64,000 nucleotides of DNA from Lysobacterales bacterium (GCA_022841325.1 JALHRS010000023.1:1-64000); one strand, 5' to 3'; shown: positions 37,497-46,824, counted from the first letter of the stretch. A program made the numbers and translations. The notes: a model not told the origin generated them from the sequence alone.

Positions 37497-38300
37497 TTAC
37501 AGCCGCAGCGGCCCGGCATAGACACGTCCGGCCGGTTTGGGCCGGAAACACGGTGCGCTGGCGATGAACCCAGGATCGGCGCTGCGCGGCTCCCAGGCTG
37601 GCACTGCGGCCAGCGGCAGCGTGGATTGATCCTTGGGATCGGCCGCTGCCCGGCCGCTGCCGATGCCGGCGGCCACACAGCGATCCAGCAGCGCCAGCCG
37701 CCGCGGCGAGTCCAGGTCACGCCAGCTGGAATCACCCGCCAGGACCGCGATCACCTTGCCGGCCTGCAGATCGTAGGGCCTTGTCTGGCGCAGTTCGAAC
37801 AGCGCATGGCCGATCACCCAGACCTCCGCCCGGGCCCAATCGTCGCGGCGCTCGATCAGCAGTCCGGACCAGTCGTGGTTCTGCAGTGCCTTGATCAGCG
37901 TGCGGTCTTCGCTCAGCACCACGGTGCCGGCTTCATCGATATGGGTGAGGGCCTGCTGGTGGCGGGTGCGCTGTTTCGGACCCACCGCCTGGATGCCGGC
38001 CCACTGGCCTTGATGAATGGCCCATTTGCTCTGCGGCCACTGCAGCCACATCAGTGCACCGTAGAGATCGTGCAGCGAGTCGCGACGCATCGCGATCAAT
38101 CCGCGCGCGCCGATGCGTTGCTCGTAGCTCATGCCGTCGCCGGCCAGCGCCAGGTCCTGCTCGGCGAAACTCAGCCCGCGCGGCAGCCTCGATGCGGCCA
38201 GCCGGTTCAGCTCCGCCAGCGCCTCGTCCCAGGACAACTCGAACAGCGGCGCGTACCCGGCCAACTGGTCAAAGGGCGGCGATTGCCAGCGCTCGTGCAT
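37497..38300 (-). CDS. DUF3025 domain protein
   Basis: 267 residues matching the DUF3025 pattern: YEQRIGARGLIAMRRDSLHDLYGALMW, then FP-type WPQSKWAIHQGQW, a conserved Asp/Glu-rich middle (VVLSEDRTLIKALQNHDWSGLL) and a C-terminal FRPKPAGR. No signal peptide or membrane span. Members are widespread in beta- and gammaproteobacteria; function unknown. The gene runs toward a repeat island and away from rimO. Confidence 0.78.
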   Translation of the reverse strand: MHERWQSPPFDQLAGYAPLFELSWDEALAELNRLAASRLPRGLSFAEQDLALAGDGMSYEQRIGARGLIAMRRDSLHDLYGALMWLQWPQSKWAIHQGQWAGIQAVGPKQRTRHQQALTHIDEAGTVVLSEDRTLIKALQNHDWSGLLIERRDDWARAEVWVIGHALFELRQTRPYDLQAGKVIAVLAGDSSWRDLDSPRRLALLDRCVAAGIGSGRAAADPKDQSTLPLAAVPAWEPRSADPGFIASAPCFRPKPAGRVYAGPLRL

Positions 38301-38388
38301 GTTCAGTCTTCCAGCCCGTTCGCATCGACGATGTCACGTAGCCCGCGACGCGGCCAACGTGACCTATGCTGCAAATCAGATTCGCACC

Positions 38389-38416
38389 GGGTCCCGGGTC
38401 CCGAGTCCCGGGTCCC
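38389..38416 (-). repeat. Heptamer array mixing GGGACCC and GGGACTC units
   Basis: On the minus strand GGGACCC, GGGACTC, GGGACCC, GGGACCC, ending three bases from the rimO stop. It is one of two places where two families meet in a single array. Confidence 0.93.
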
Positions 38417-38419
38417 GCC

Positions 38420-39781
38420 TCAGGCCAGCACACCGTGCAGATCATGCTCGTCGGCCTCGACGATGCGGACGTCGACGAACTGGCCCGGTTGCAGCTGCGG
38501 GGCATCGGCACGGGCCAGAGCAGCCTTGCGCTTGCCGCCGCGGGTGCCGGTGGCGATATGCACCTGGCCGTCGATGTCCGGGGCGTCGGCGCTGCTGCGG
38601 CCGATGGCGACCGTGGGTCCGACCTGATCGATCAACACCCGCTGCACGCTGCCTACCTTGGCCTGCAGGCGCTGGGCGCTGATCTCCGCCTGCTTTTCCA
38701 TGAAGCGCTGCAGGCGTTCCTGCTTGATCTCTTCCGGCACCGGATCGGGCAGCTCGTTGGCCCTGGCGCCGGTCACCGGCGAATAGGCAAAGGCGCCCAC
38801 GCGGTCAAGCTGGGCTTCGTCGAGAAAGTCCAGCAGTTCCTCGAACTCGGCCTCGGTCTCGCCGGGAAAGCCGACAATGAAGGTGCTGCGCAACGTGATC
38901 TGCGGGCAGATGTCACGCCAGGCGCGAATCCGTTCGATGTTCTTCTCGCCGCTGGCCGGGCGCTTCATCAGCTTGAGGATGCGCGGATTGCTGTGCTGGA
39001 AAGGAATATCCAGATAGGGCAACACCTTGCCCTCGGCCATCAGCGGAACCACCTTGTCCACATGCGGATAGGGATAGACATAGTGCATCCGCACCCAGAT
39101 GCCGAGCTCGCCCAGCGCATCGGCCAGATCCAGAAAGCGGGCCTGCCGGGACTGTCCGCGCCAGTCGCGCGCAGCGTACTTCAGGTCGACGCCGTAGGCG
39201 CTGGTGTCCTGCGAGATCACCAGCAGCTCCTTGACCCCGGCACGGGCCAGCTTTTCGGCCTCGATCAACACCTCGTCGATCGGCCGGCTGACCAGATCGC
39301 CGCGCATCGACGGGATGATGCAGAAGCTGCAGCGATGATTGCAGCCTTCGGAAATCTTCAGGTAGGCGTAGTGCCGCGGCGTCAGCTTGAGGCCCGCCGG
39401 CGGCACCAGATCCATGAAGGGATCGTGCTGCGGCGGCATCTGCGCGTGCACGGCATTGAGCACCGAGGTGTAGTCCTGCGGCCCGGAGATCGACAGCACC
39501 CCGGGAAACTTCTCGCGGATCATTTCGGCACGCGCGCCCAGGCAACCGGTCACCACCACCTTGCCGTTCTCGGCCATGGCCTCGCCGATGGCGTCCAGCG
39601 ACTCTTCCACGGCGGCGTCGATGAAGCCGCAGGTGTTGACCACCACCACATCCGCCGAATCGTAGCTGGGCACGATGGCATAACCCTCGGCCCGCAACTG
39701 GGTCAGGATGCGCTCGGAATCGACCAGAGCCTTGGGGCAGCCGAGGCTGACGAAACCGATCTTGGGCGCGGCAGCGGACAT
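38420..39781 (-). CDS. rimO: Ribosomal protein S12 methylthiotransferase RimO
   Basis: Radical-SAM enzyme adding a methylthio group to the conserved Asp of ribosomal protein S12. The 453-residue protein starts at 39781 ([20 protein letters not shown]). UPF0004 cysteines are in [19 protein letters not shown] and TGCLGAR, and the radical-SAM triad is in [17 protein letters not shown]. The TRAM domain is at the C-terminus. The open frame upstream reads through a heptamer array and is not coding. Both ends of the gene touch heptamer arrays. Confidence 0.95.
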   Translation of the reverse strand: MSAAAPKIGFVSLGCPKALVDSERILTQLRAEGYAIVPSYDSADVVVVNTCGFIDAAVEESLDAIGEAMAENGKVVVTGCLGARAEMIREKFPGVLSISGPQDYTSVLNAVHAQMPPQHDPFMDLVPPAGLKLTPRHYAYLKISEGCNHRCSFCIIPSMRGDLVSRPIDEVLIEAEKLARAGVKELLVISQDTSAYGVDLKYAARDWRGQSRQARFLDLADALGELGIWVRMHYVYPYPHVDKVVPLMAEGKVLPYLDIPFQHSNPRILKLMKRPASGEKNIERIRAWRDICPQITLRSTFIVGFPGETEAEFEELLDFLDEAQLDRVGAFAYSPVTGARANELPDPVPEEIKQERLQRFMEKQAEISAQRLQAKVGSVQRVLIDQVGPTVAIGRSSADAPDIDGQVHIATGTRGGKRKAALARADAPQLQPGQFVDVRIVEADEHDLHGVLA

Positions 39782-39843
39782 GGGCAAGCTTTGTGAAAAC
39801 GGGGCGTGGAGTATAGGTGCTCGGCTGCCGGTTGGGGGACGGG

Positions 39844-39969
39844 GGGACTCGGGACTCGGGACTCGGGACTCGGGACTCGGAACTCGGGACTCGGGACTCG
39901 GGACTCGGGACTCGGGACTCGGGACTCGGGACTCGGGACTCGGGACTCGGGACTCGGGACTCGGGACTC
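39844..39969 (+). repeat. Heptamer array (GGGACTC)18
   Basis: Longest array in the window: 18 units, one variant (GGAACTC), then GGGAAAAGGCTACGGGC. It lies 63 bases upstream of the rimO start codon, inside the likely promoter region. Left edge of the 39782-40269 gap (488 bases), which also holds two GTCCAGAC palindromes and repeat V. Confidence 0.98.
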
Positions 39970-40005
39970 GGGAAAAGGCTACGGGCTTTTGGGGGGCTTC
40001 TGTAG

Positions 40006-40066
40006 GTCCAGACTTGTCTGGACGCTCTTGAAGGCATACGGGAGAAGCGTCCAGACAAGTCTGGAC
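40006..40066. repeat. Inverted pair of GTCCAGAC palindromes
   Basis: GTCCAGAC-TT-GTCTGGAC at 40006-40023 and GTCCAGAC-AA-GTCTGGAC at 40049-40066, with shared outer flank TGTAG and shared inner flank GCT. Same arrangement as 26233-26292. Confidence 0.93.
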
Positions 40067-40150
40067 CCACAAGAGCTGGTACCTGACTTCGTAATGACCC
40101 ACCTGAATTGGCCGTGGCCATGAACCCCGGCCAGCGCGACTCGGCCTTGA

Positions 40151-40225
40151 GGAGGGACGCGCGCCTGCGCGGCCGCTCCTGATCTGCGGGCAAGGCCAAG
40201 CGGGGCCGCGGCGCGGCGCCCTCCA
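40151..40225. repeat. GC-rich dispersed repeat V, copy 2
   Basis: Inverted relative to 9474-9550: GGAGGGACGCGCGCCTGCGC at the left end and CGCGGCGCGGCGCCCTCC at the right. The middle has diverged. Confidence 0.8.
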
Positions 40226-40269
40226 CAGCCGCCGCAGACACTCTCAGGTGCCAACCGCTGGCCCGCGGC

Positions 40270-41646
40270 TCATGGAGAACGCCCTGGAGGATTCCCCTTG
40301 CCTACCCGCGCCGCGCTGCGCCAGGACAGCAGCGCGAGCAGCGCCGCCAGCGCATAGACGCTGCTGTAGGCCAGCACCGGTCGCTGGGCCTGCAACAGGG
40401 AGAACAGCAGTCCGCCCAAAGCCAGTGCACCGCTGGTGCCGAGCGCGGAGCACAGCTGCATCGCCGAGGAATACTTGCCCTGCTGTTCCCGGGGCGCCAG
40501 TTTGAGCGTCAGCACGCCGAGGATGGGGAAGGACATGCCCATGCCTAGCCCGGCCAGTGACCAGCCGATCAGCACGGTGAGGGCCGGCATCCAGCCCAGG
40601 ACGCTGAGCAGGCACAGCAAGATCCCGACGCCAATCAGCAGGCTGCCGCGCGACAGCCACCCAAGCCGCCGGCTCTGGTCGTCGATGCGCGATTGCAGCT
40701 GGCTGCCCAGGCTCCAGCACAAGGCGCCGCCCGTCAGTGCCAGGCCGGCAGCCGTGATGCTCCAGCCGGCCTGCTGATGCAGCCACAGCGGCACGAAGCC
40801 CTCGCACAGGAAAAAGGCCGCGGAATTGAGTCCACGCATGGCGATGACCGTCGGCAAGCCTCGGGCCAGGATCAAGGTGCCGTCGGGCAACAGTCGTGCA
40901 GCCGAGATCACGGCCGCCGCGAGGGCGATGAGGACCACCGGCACCGTCCACACGCCGGCATAGCCAGCGGTCGCCAATCCAACGCTGCTGATCGACGCCA
41001 GCAAGGCCCACGGCAAGGTGCGCCAGGAGCGTTGCGGACCCGGCGCCGACTCTCCGGTCTCGCGCAGAGTCGGCAGGATCAGCAGCGCCACCGGCAACAA
41101 CAGCAGGGCCACACCAAGAAACAGCCAGCGCCAGCCCCAGTACTCGACGATCCAGCCGGAAATCGCCGGCCCGACGATGGCCGGCACCACCCAGGCGGTG
41201 GAAAACAGCGCGAACAGGCGCGGATGCAGCGCTGAGGGCAATGCCCGTGCGGTGGATACATACAGAGCCACGCCCAGCGCGCCCACGCCCAGACCCTGGA
41301 CGATACGACCGGCAATCAGCGCAGCCATCGAAGAGGCCAGTCCCGCCACCAGCAGACCCAGCGCAAACAGGGCCATGCCACCGGCCATGGACCGGAACGG
41401 ACCATGGCGATCGCAGTCCTGTCCGGACCAGACCATCGACACCACCGAGCCGGCCAGGGTCCCGCCGAAAGCCAGCGCGTACAGCGGCAGTCCGTCCAGC
41501 GCCGTGGCGACGGCCGGCATGCCGGCCGCAACTCCGATGGCCTCGAAGGCAATCATCGAACACAGCGCCACCGCGCCGATGCTGAGGCTGCGCCATTGCG
41601 GTGCGAACAGCGAGTTATCCAATCTGTTTTCTGCCACGGCTTCCAT
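40270..41646 (-). CDS. MFS transporter, probable SoxR-controlled drug/redox-compound pump
   Basis: 458-residue permease with twelve to fourteen hydrophobic segments. Motif A-like RHGPFRSMAGG (loop 2-3) and motif C-like GPAISGWIVEYWGWRWLF (segment 5) place it among drug:H+ antiporters of the DHA type. It is divergent from soxR across 61 bases containing a SoxR operator in a 19-bp-spaced promoter for this gene. Many non-enteric SoxR proteins control efflux pumps for redox-active compounds, so export of such compounds is the likely role. The substrate is inferred only from context. Confidence 0.83.
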   Translation of the reverse strand: MEAVAENRLDNSLFAPQWRSLSIGAVALCSMIAFEAIGVAAGMPAVATALDGLPLYALAFGGTLAGSVVSMVWSGQDCDRHGPFRSMAGGMALFALGLLVAGLASSMAALIAGRIVQGLGVGALGVALYVSTARALPSALHPRLFALFSTAWVVPAIVGPAISGWIVEYWGWRWLFLGVALLLLPVALLILPTLRETGESAPGPQRSWRTLPWALLASISSVGLATAGYAGVWTVPVVLIALAAAVISAARLLPDGTLILARGLPTVIAMRGLNSAAFFLCEGFVPLWLHQQAGWSITAAGLALTGGALCWSLGSQLQSRIDDQSRRLGWLSRGSLLIGVGILLCLLSVLGWMPALTVLIGWSLAGLGMGMSFPILGVLTLKLAPREQQGKYSSAMQLCSALGTSGALALGGLLFSLLQAQRPVLAYSSVYALAALLALLSWRSAARVGKGNPPGRSP

Positions 41647-41673
41647 ATCTGGTCTCGTCAGGACTACCTAGCT

Positions 41674-41704
41674 AGCATGCAAGCTCAAGTTAACTTGAGG
41701 TCAA
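41674..41704 (-). promoter_or_regulatory. SoxR operator within a MerR-type promoter
   Basis: Operator GCTCAAGTTAACTTGAGG at 41683-41700 differs by one base from the E. coli soxS box CCTCAAGTTAACTTGAGG. On the minus strand it sits between a -35 TTGACC (41699-41704) and a -10 CATGCT (41674-41679) with the overlong 19-bp spacer typical of MerR-family targets, directed at the MFS gene. The operator ends eight bases before the soxR ATG and contains that gene's GAGG, so binding would also affect soxR. Confidence 0.9.
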
Positions 41705-41707
41705 GCG

Positions 41708-42163
41708 ATGAGGGCCGAGGTGCTGCTCAGTGTAGGCGAGGTGGCCCGGCGCAGTGGCGTCGCGGTCTCGGCGCTGCACTACTACGAGGCTCAGGGCCTG
41801 CTGTCCAGCGAACGCAGCCGCGGCAATCAGCGCCGCTACCGGCGTCCGGTGTTGCGGCGCATCGCCTTCATCCGCGCCGCCCAGGCCCTGGGTATCAGCC
41901 TCGCCGAGATCGCCCAGGCATTGCAGCAACTGCCGCAACAGCGCACCCCGACCAAGGCCGACTGGACGCGCCTGTCCAGCCACTGGCGCGCCTCGCTCGA
42001 CCAGCGCATCGCCGCTCTGCAGGCCCTGCGCGATCAGTTGCAGAGCTGCATCGGCTGCGGCTGTCTGTCGCTGCAAGCCTGCCGTTTGTACAACCCCAAC
42101 GACAGCCTGGCCGCGCAGGGCCCGGGGGCGCGGCGGCTGGGGGCGAAGCAGGCGAGCGAGTGA
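41708..42163 (+). CDS. soxR: Redox-sensitive transcriptional activator SoxR
   Basis: MerR-family [2Fe-2S] regulator, activated by redox-cycling compounds. 151 residues: N-terminal MerR helix-turn-helix (LSVGEVARRSGVAVSALHYY), dimerisation helix, and cluster cysteines at 114, 117, 119 and 125 in CIGCGCLSLQAC, exactly the SoxR spacing. The C-terminal GPGARRL motif is present. There is no soxS; the target is the divergent MFS gene, as in other non-enteric SoxR systems. Confidence 0.95.
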   Translation: MRAEVLLSVGEVARRSGVAVSALHYYEAQGLLSSERSRGNQRRYRRPVLRRIAFIRAAQALGISLAEIAQALQQLPQQRTPTKADWTRLSSHWRASLDQRIAALQALRDQLQSCIGCGCLSLQACRLYNPNDSLAAQGPGARRLGAKQASE

Positions 42164-42168
42164 AAACC

Positions 42169-42210
42169 GGGGCACGGGGCACGGGGCACGGGGCACGGGG
42201 CACGGGGCAC
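42169..42210 (+). repeat. Heptamer array (GGGGCAC)6
   Basis: Six perfect units starting five bases after the soxR stop, then GGGAAAGGCTACAGGC and a GTCCAGAC palindrome, the same order as at 27498. No matching right-edge array precedes tsaB. Confidence 0.97.
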
Positions 42211-42241
42211 GGGAAAGGCTACAGGCATGAGGCTCTTGTAG

Positions 42242-42259
42242 GTCCAGACTTGTCTGGAC
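42242..42259. repeat. GTCCAGAC palindrome, single copy
   Basis: GTCCAGAC-TT-GTCTGGAC, 31 bases after the heptamer array, preceded by TTGTAG. Confidence 0.92.
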
Positions 42260-42314
42260 CTGGAAAAGCGCGCTTCGCCAGTTCGTCGAAGCCACCGCTG
42301 CCCCAGCTCCTGCG

Positions 42315-43013
42315 CTACCGCGCGGCGGCCCGCTCGGCTTCCGTCAGCGCTACCTTGTTGCGCAGGTACACCGGCATGGCCTGGCGGGCTGGCAGACCGA
42401 GTCCGGCGCGCAGTGCGCGCGCGCCCAGTCGGGCCACGGCGCTGGCTTGCGGATAGATGCTGCGCTCGATGGCGTCCATGCGATAACCGAGCTGCTCATC
42501 GAGCAGCCTGCGGTAGGCGCGCAGCCCGGGGCCCACCGCGCACCAGACATCGTCGCCGGGCAGTTTCAGCTGTTCCGGCTTGCACAGGCGCTCGTCGGCG
42601 ACTGCCACTGCCAGACCGGATTCGTCGATCTCGAAAAAGCCCGCATAGACCTCGCCCATGCGGGCATCGGCCAGCGCCAGTATCGGCGTCGCCGCGCCGC
42701 GATCGAAGCCTTCCTGGGCCAGCGCGGCCAGCGAGGACACTGGCAGTGCCGGGATGTCCAGCCCGTAGGCGATGCCCTGGGCCGCTGCCACCGCCATGCG
42801 CACACCGGTAAAGGCGCCGGGGCCGCAGCCAAAGGCGACCGCATGCAGGTCGAGCTTGCTCAGGCGGGCATCGGCCATGACTGCGTCGATCATGACCAGC
42901 AGTCGATCACCATGACGGCGTCCGCCGTCTTCCAGGCGCTCGCGGAGCTCGCCACTGGCAAAGACAGCGACCGACAGCACCTCGGTGGAACATTCGATGG
43001 CGAGCAGGTTCAT
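42315..43013 (-). CDS. tsaB: tRNA threonylcarbamoyladenosine biosynthesis protein TsaB
   Basis: Non-catalytic partner of TsaD in t6A37 formation on ANN-decoding tRNAs. 232 residues with ASKHA-type N-terminus LLAIECSTEVLSVAVF and the GPGAFTGVRMAVAAAQGIAYG motif. Its ATG overlaps the creD stop by four bases (ATGA), so it is translated from the same transcript. Confidence 0.93.
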   Translation of the reverse strand: MNLLAIECSTEVLSVAVFASGELRERLEDGGRRHGDRLLVMIDAVMADARLSKLDLHAVAFGCGPGAFTGVRMAVAAAQGIAYGLDIPALPVSSLAALAQEGFDRGAATPILALADARMGEVYAGFFEIDESGLAVAVADERLCKPEQLKLPGDDVWCAVGPGLRAYRRLLDEQLGYRMDAIERSIYPQASAVARLGARALRAGLGLPARQAMPVYLRNKVALTEAERAAAR

Positions 43014-44380
43014 GGCGTCGGGTCGCTGGCGCTGGCGGAGATCTCGGGTGCGGCACTGTACCAGTCGAGGCGTCGGGTCAGGTACATGGCGGTTGCCAAC
43101 AACAGTGCCAGACCAATGGCGCCGAGCAACAGCGACAACTCTTCGGCCTGAATGAGTACCAGCAGAAACCCATACAGCGCCGCCAGTACACCACCGCCGA
43201 GCAGGCCGCGCAGCCAGCCCTGCAGCACGGCGGCACTGTAGCCACCGACCATGGCAACGACAGCGCCGGCCGCGAGCAGATAGGCACCGACGAAACCCAG
43301 GTGTTCGGACAGCGCCAGCAGCAGCAGATAGAACACCGCCAGTGCGAGGCCCACCAGTGCGTAGTGGAAGGGGTGCAGGCGCACACCGACCAATACTTCG
43401 GTCAGGAACAGCGCCGCCATGGTCAAGGCCAGCACCAGGATTCCGTACTTGGCACTGCGCTCGTTCTGCTGGTAGACGCCGCCGGGCTCGACCAGGGCCA
43501 CACCCACGGCCTGCTGTCCCCAGACCGACATGGCATCGGCACTGCGGATCAGGGTGGGAATGCCGGTGGAAAGATCCAGCAGTCGCCAGTCGGCGCTGAA
43601 GCCCTGGGCGCTGATCTCGCGCTGACGCGGCAGCGCACCGCCAGCGAATCCGGGATGTGGCCAGTCGCCGCTCAGCGCGAACTCGAATTCGGCGGCATTG
43701 GGCACCACATTCAGCGCCCGGGCACCGGCCAGTTCCAGTTCCAGCGACACCGGGATACGCTCCGGACCATCCTCCGGCCAGGCAATCGGGGCGCTCAGCA
43801 CCGGGCGATCGAAACCGCTGTTGCCCGCTGGCACCGCACCCAGATTCCAGCGCTCGGCACTGGGCTTGAGTTGCACTGGCGATCCGGCCACGCTGAGCTT
43901 GCGGATTTCGCGCAGCCCGGTGAGATCGCCCGGCGCCAGCAGCAGTGAGACCTGCTGCAGACTCCAGCCGTCGTCGACCTCGGCCGCCGAGTCCATCTGG
44001 GTGCGATCGAACTCGGCATCCATGGACAGCTGCGCGGTATAGATCGGCAAGGCGTAGATGCCGAGCTGCCGCGATTCGGCGCTGAGGCTGGCGCGCACCC
44101 GGGCCTCGGCTGCCGACAACAGCAGCCAGCGGCGTTCCTTGATCAGTTCATGATCGGCATTGCTGCGCTCACGGCTGTATTCGAAACGCAGCAGCGGCAG
44201 CAGCACGTTCTGCTCCCGGCCCCAGCCGGCGGCAATCCGCTCCTCGGCTTCGCTGGCGAGGCCTGCGCGTTCCTGAACCAGTCCGTAGATCAGACTCAGC
44301 GGTATCAGCAACAGCAAGGACAGCGCGCCCAGCACAAACAGCTTGAAGGTGGTGGAACTGGCAAACAGGGATCGGGTCAT
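43010..44380 (-). CDS. creD: CreD-family inner membrane protein
   Basis: 456 residues. An N-terminal membrane anchor (KLFVLGALSLLLLIPL) is followed by a large periplasmic domain (about residues 40-325) and then five or six C-terminal transmembrane segments; motifs LPIYTAQLSMDAEFD, WGQQAVGVALVEPGGVYQQNERSAKYGIL (in parts) and FLTEVLVGVRLHPFHYALVG are typical of CreD. In E. coli it belongs to the CreBC regulon and affects colicin and beta-lactam responses. creBC is absent here. The ATG at 44380 is preferred over a GTG at 44389. Confidence 0.9.
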   Translation of the reverse strand: MTRSLFASSTTFKLFVLGALSLLLLIPLSLIYGLVQERAGLASEAEERIAAGWGREQNVLLPLLRFEYSRERSNADHELIKERRWLLLSAAEARVRASLSAESRQLGIYALPIYTAQLSMDAEFDRTQMDSAAEVDDGWSLQQVSLLLAPGDLTGLREIRKLSVAGSPVQLKPSAERWNLGAVPAGNSGFDRPVLSAPIAWPEDGPERIPVSLELELAGARALNVVPNAAEFEFALSGDWPHPGFAGGALPRQREISAQGFSADWRLLDLSTGIPTLIRSADAMSVWGQQAVGVALVEPGGVYQQNERSAKYGILVLALTMAALFLTEVLVGVRLHPFHYALVGLALAVFYLLLLALSEHLGFVGAYLLAAGAVVAMVGGYSAAVLQGWLRGLLGGGVLAALYGFLLVLIQAEELSLLLGAIGLALLLATAMYLTRRLDWYSAAPEISASASDPTP

Positions 44381-44569
44381 GAGCGGCACACCGGATTGGG
44401 TCAGTCATAGCTGAACCCAGAGCCGGGCGCGCCGTCGGGCAGTCAGCGCCGCACTGAAGGCGAAGGCGGGCAAGCGGCGGGCAGCCGCTGGCGTCGAGTG
44501 CATGCATGACGTGAAAGCGGAGTTCAGCCGGGCCGGTCTTGGTTTCGACACTCGCACAGGACCGGACCG

Positions 44570-45226
44570 ATGACTTCCCTGCTGTTGTCCACTTACGACG
44601 CCATCATTGAACGCCTGCGCGGCATGGGCGAATACGTCCCCCGGCTGGTGATGCGCCTGATCATGGGCTGGGAGTTCTTCGAGGCAGGCCTGGAGAAATT
44701 CCACGGCGACAACTGGTTCGCCGGTATCCAGGGCGACTTCCCGTTCCCCTTCAACATGATCCCGGCCGATTTCAGCTGGAATCTGTCCATCATTTTCGAG
44801 ATCGGCGGGGCGATTGCCTTGTGGCTGGGTCTGGGGACCCGCTTCTTCGCCTTTTCGCTGCTGTTCCTGACCTTCGTCGCCACCGCTGCCGTGCACTGGC
44901 CGAGCATGATCGGCATGTGGAGCGATCTGTTGAAGGGCTACGCGATTTCCGACATGGGTCACGGCAACTTCAAGCTGCCGCTGCTGTTCGTGGTCATGCT
45001 GATTCCACTGGTGTTCAACGGCGCCGGCAAACTCAGTCTGGATCATCTGATCCGCGTCTGGATGGGCCGCCCCGAACCCGGTCCAACCATGGATGGCTAT
45101 GCCGTGGGTCTGGGATTGGCCGTACTCGGCTTCCCCTTCCTGATGCTGATCCCGACCATCGGTCTGAGCCTGCTGGTCATCGCCGCACTGGCCGCCGGAT
45201 ACGCCTGGCGCAAGGGTCGGGCCTGA
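44570..45226 (+). CDS. DoxX-family membrane protein
   Basis: 218 residues with four to five transmembrane segments and the DoxX pattern VPRLVMRLIMGWEFFEAGLEKF ... IFEIGGAIALWLGLGTR. DoxX proteins are membrane components with varied or unknown roles. No catalytic residues are evident. It is divergent from creD-tsaB and not in an obvious operon. Confidence 0.85.
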   Translation: MTSLLLSTYDAIIERLRGMGEYVPRLVMRLIMGWEFFEAGLEKFHGDNWFAGIQGDFPFPFNMIPADFSWNLSIIFEIGGAIALWLGLGTRFFAFSLLFLTFVATAAVHWPSMIGMWSDLLKGYAISDMGHGNFKLPLLFVVMLIPLVFNGAGKLSLDHLIRVWMGRPEPGPTMDGYAVGLGLAVLGFPFLMLIPTIGLSLLVIAALAAGYAWRKGRA

Positions 45227-45258
45227 ACTCGATAGCAGCTTGCTGGCTGAGCCGCCCC

Positions 45259-45518
45259 CTGTGGGAGCGGCTTCAGCCGCAATCAGCGGAAGTTCCGGGC
45301 ACTGCCGGGGTGCGCCTCGTCGAGCACCAGGCGAAGCAAGAAGGTCACGTTGACCCGAGGGCCCTATGTGACAGCTCTGCGAATCACGCCGGCCGCTTCG
45401 CGGCCATCATCGCCGACTTCGGGATCCATGGCCTGCCCCGTCTTACCCGGAAGAAACTCCAACGGCGACAGTGACTTGCCGATTGCCGAAGCGTCGCGGG
45501 CAGAGCCCGCTCCCACAG
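45259..45518. repeat. Inverted pair of REP elements
   Basis: CTGTGGGAGCGGCTTCAGCC at 45259-45278 and its inverse type GCGGGCAGAGCCCGCTCCCA ending at 45518, about 210 bases apart, in the DoxX-ychF gap (45227-45562, 336 bases). The sequence between them contains no supported gene. Confidence 0.87.
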
Positions 45519-45562
45519 GCGCGACTCGGCGGAACCCGCGCCGCAGGTTCTACCATCAGCGC

Positions 45563-46654
45563 CTACACGTTGAAGCGGAAGTGCAGCACATCGCCTTCCT
45601 GCACGATGTAGTCCTTGCCTTCCAGCCGCAGCTTGCCCTCGGCCTTGGCGCCGGCCTCGCCCTTGAGACGGATGTAGTCGTCGTAGGCAATGGTTTCGGC
45701 GCGGATGAAGCCCTTCTCGAAATCGGTGTGGATCACGCCTGCGGCCTGCGGTGCGGTGAACCCGGCCTTGATGGTCCAGGCGCGGACCTCCTTTTCGCCG
45801 GCGGTGAAGTAGGTGCGCAGGCCGAGCAGCTTGTAGCCGGCGCGGATCACCCGGTTCAGACCGGGCTCTTCCAGGCCCATGTCGGCCAGGAAGGCGCCGC
45901 GATCCTCGTCGTCCAGCTGCCCCAGTTCCTCTTCGATGGAGGCGCACACCGGCACCACTTCGGCGCCCTCGGTGGCCGCACGGGCGCGCACGGCATCCAG
46001 GAAGGGATTGTTCTCGAAGCCGTCTTCCTTCACGTTGGCCACATACATCACCGGCTTCATCGTCAGCAGGAACAACTCGCGCAGCAGCGCACGCTCCTCG
46101 GGGCTGAGATCGACCGAACGCGCCGGCCGGCCGGCATTGAGCGCGTCGCGAACCTTGGTCAGACCCGGCTTGCGTGCGATCGCCTCCTTGTCGTTGGCCT
46201 TGGCAGCGCGCTCGACCCGATTCAGCGCCTTCTCGACACTGTCGAGATCTGCCAGCGCCAGTTCGGTATCGATGGTGTCGATATCGGAGATCGGATCGAT
46301 CTTGCCGTTGACGTGGACGATGTCCTCGTTCTCGAAACAGCGCACGACGTGAGAGATCGCATCGACCTCACGAATATGCGCCAGGAACTGGTTGCCCAGG
46401 CCCTCGCCCTGCGCCGCACCCTTGACCAGACCGGCAATGTCGACGAACTCGATCGTGGTCGGGATGATCTTCAGCGGCTTGGCAATCTTCGACAGGGCAT
46501 CCAGCCGCGGATCCGGCACCGGAACCACGCCGACATTGGGATCGATGGTGCAGAAGGGATAGTTGGCCGCAGCGATACCCGCCTTGGTCAAAGCGTTGAA
46601 AAGCGTGGACTTGCCGACGTTCGGCAGACCGACGATGCCGCACTTGATGCCCAT
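45563..46654 (-). CDS. ychF: Redox-regulated ATPase YchF (Obg family)
   Basis: Universally conserved P-loop ATPase that binds ribosomes and is linked to oxidative-stress tolerance. The 363-residue protein starts [20 protein letters not shown] with the P-loop at residues 8-16, then [33 protein letters not shown], the NVKE specificity motif and a C-terminal TGS domain ([20 protein letters not shown]). The start codon has AGAGG upstream, just downstream of a heptamer array. It is last in the prs-rplY-pth-ychF run. Confidence 0.97.
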   Translation of the reverse strand: MGIKCGIVGLPNVGKSTLFNALTKAGIAAANYPFCTIDPNVGVVPVPDPRLDALSKIAKPLKIIPTTIEFVDIAGLVKGAAQGEGLGNQFLAHIREVDAISHVVRCFENEDIVHVNGKIDPISDIDTIDTELALADLDSVEKALNRVERAAKANDKEAIARKPGLTKVRDALNAGRPARSVDLSPEERALLRELFLLTMKPVMYVANVKEDGFENNPFLDAVRARAATEGAEVVPVCASIEEELGQLDDEDRGAFLADMGLEEPGLNRVIRAGYKLLGLRTYFTAGEKEVRAWTIKAGFTAPQAAGVIHTDFEKGFIRAETIAYDDYIRLKGEAGAKAEGKLRLEGKDYIVQEGDVLHFRFNV

Positions 46655-46667
46655 TCGGGTTACCTCT

Positions 46668-46695
46668 GGAAAAAGGAAAAGGGAAAAAGGAAAAG
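46668..46695 (+). repeat. Heptamer array, GGAAAAR, 4 units
   Basis: GGAAAAA, GGAAAAG, GGAAAAA, GGAAAAG, then GGAAGATCC. It lies 13 bases upstream of the ychF start codon and is inverted relative to the array at 46868. Confidence 0.94.
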
Positions 46696-46727
46696 GGAAG
46701 ATCCAATGCGCCTGCGCCACCACACCG

Positions 46728-46824
46728 CGTCATTGCGAGGAGCGCAGCGACGAGGCAATCCAGTGGTCCTGGCAGCGAGCGCCTGGATTGCTTCCCCCGG
46801 ATCAAGTCCGGGGTTGCAACGACG
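46728..46824. repeat. 97-bp palindromic element with CGTCATTGCG ends, copy 4
   Basis: Reverse orientation to the other copies: the GAGGAGCGCAGCGACGA arm is on the left and the CCCCGGATCAAGTCCGGGG hairpin on the right. The right end is eroded (TTGCAACGACG). It occupies the middle of the ychF-pth island between two inverted heptamer arrays. Confidence 0.9.

Noticed and set aside
39844-39969. CRISPR array
   Set aside because: Tandem 7-bp units without spacers, and no cas genes; the same holds for all other arrays.
39782-40102. N-terminal extension of rimO rich in ESRVPSP repeats
   Set aside because: It is the translation of the GGGACTC array; the family N-terminus begins at 39781. The same artefact produces RDSGLGT, CPVPRAP and NRQPTTD frames elsewhere.
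45310-45480. Short frames between the DoxX gene and ychF
   Set aside because: No ribosome-binding site, no recognisable family, and REP sequences on both sides.
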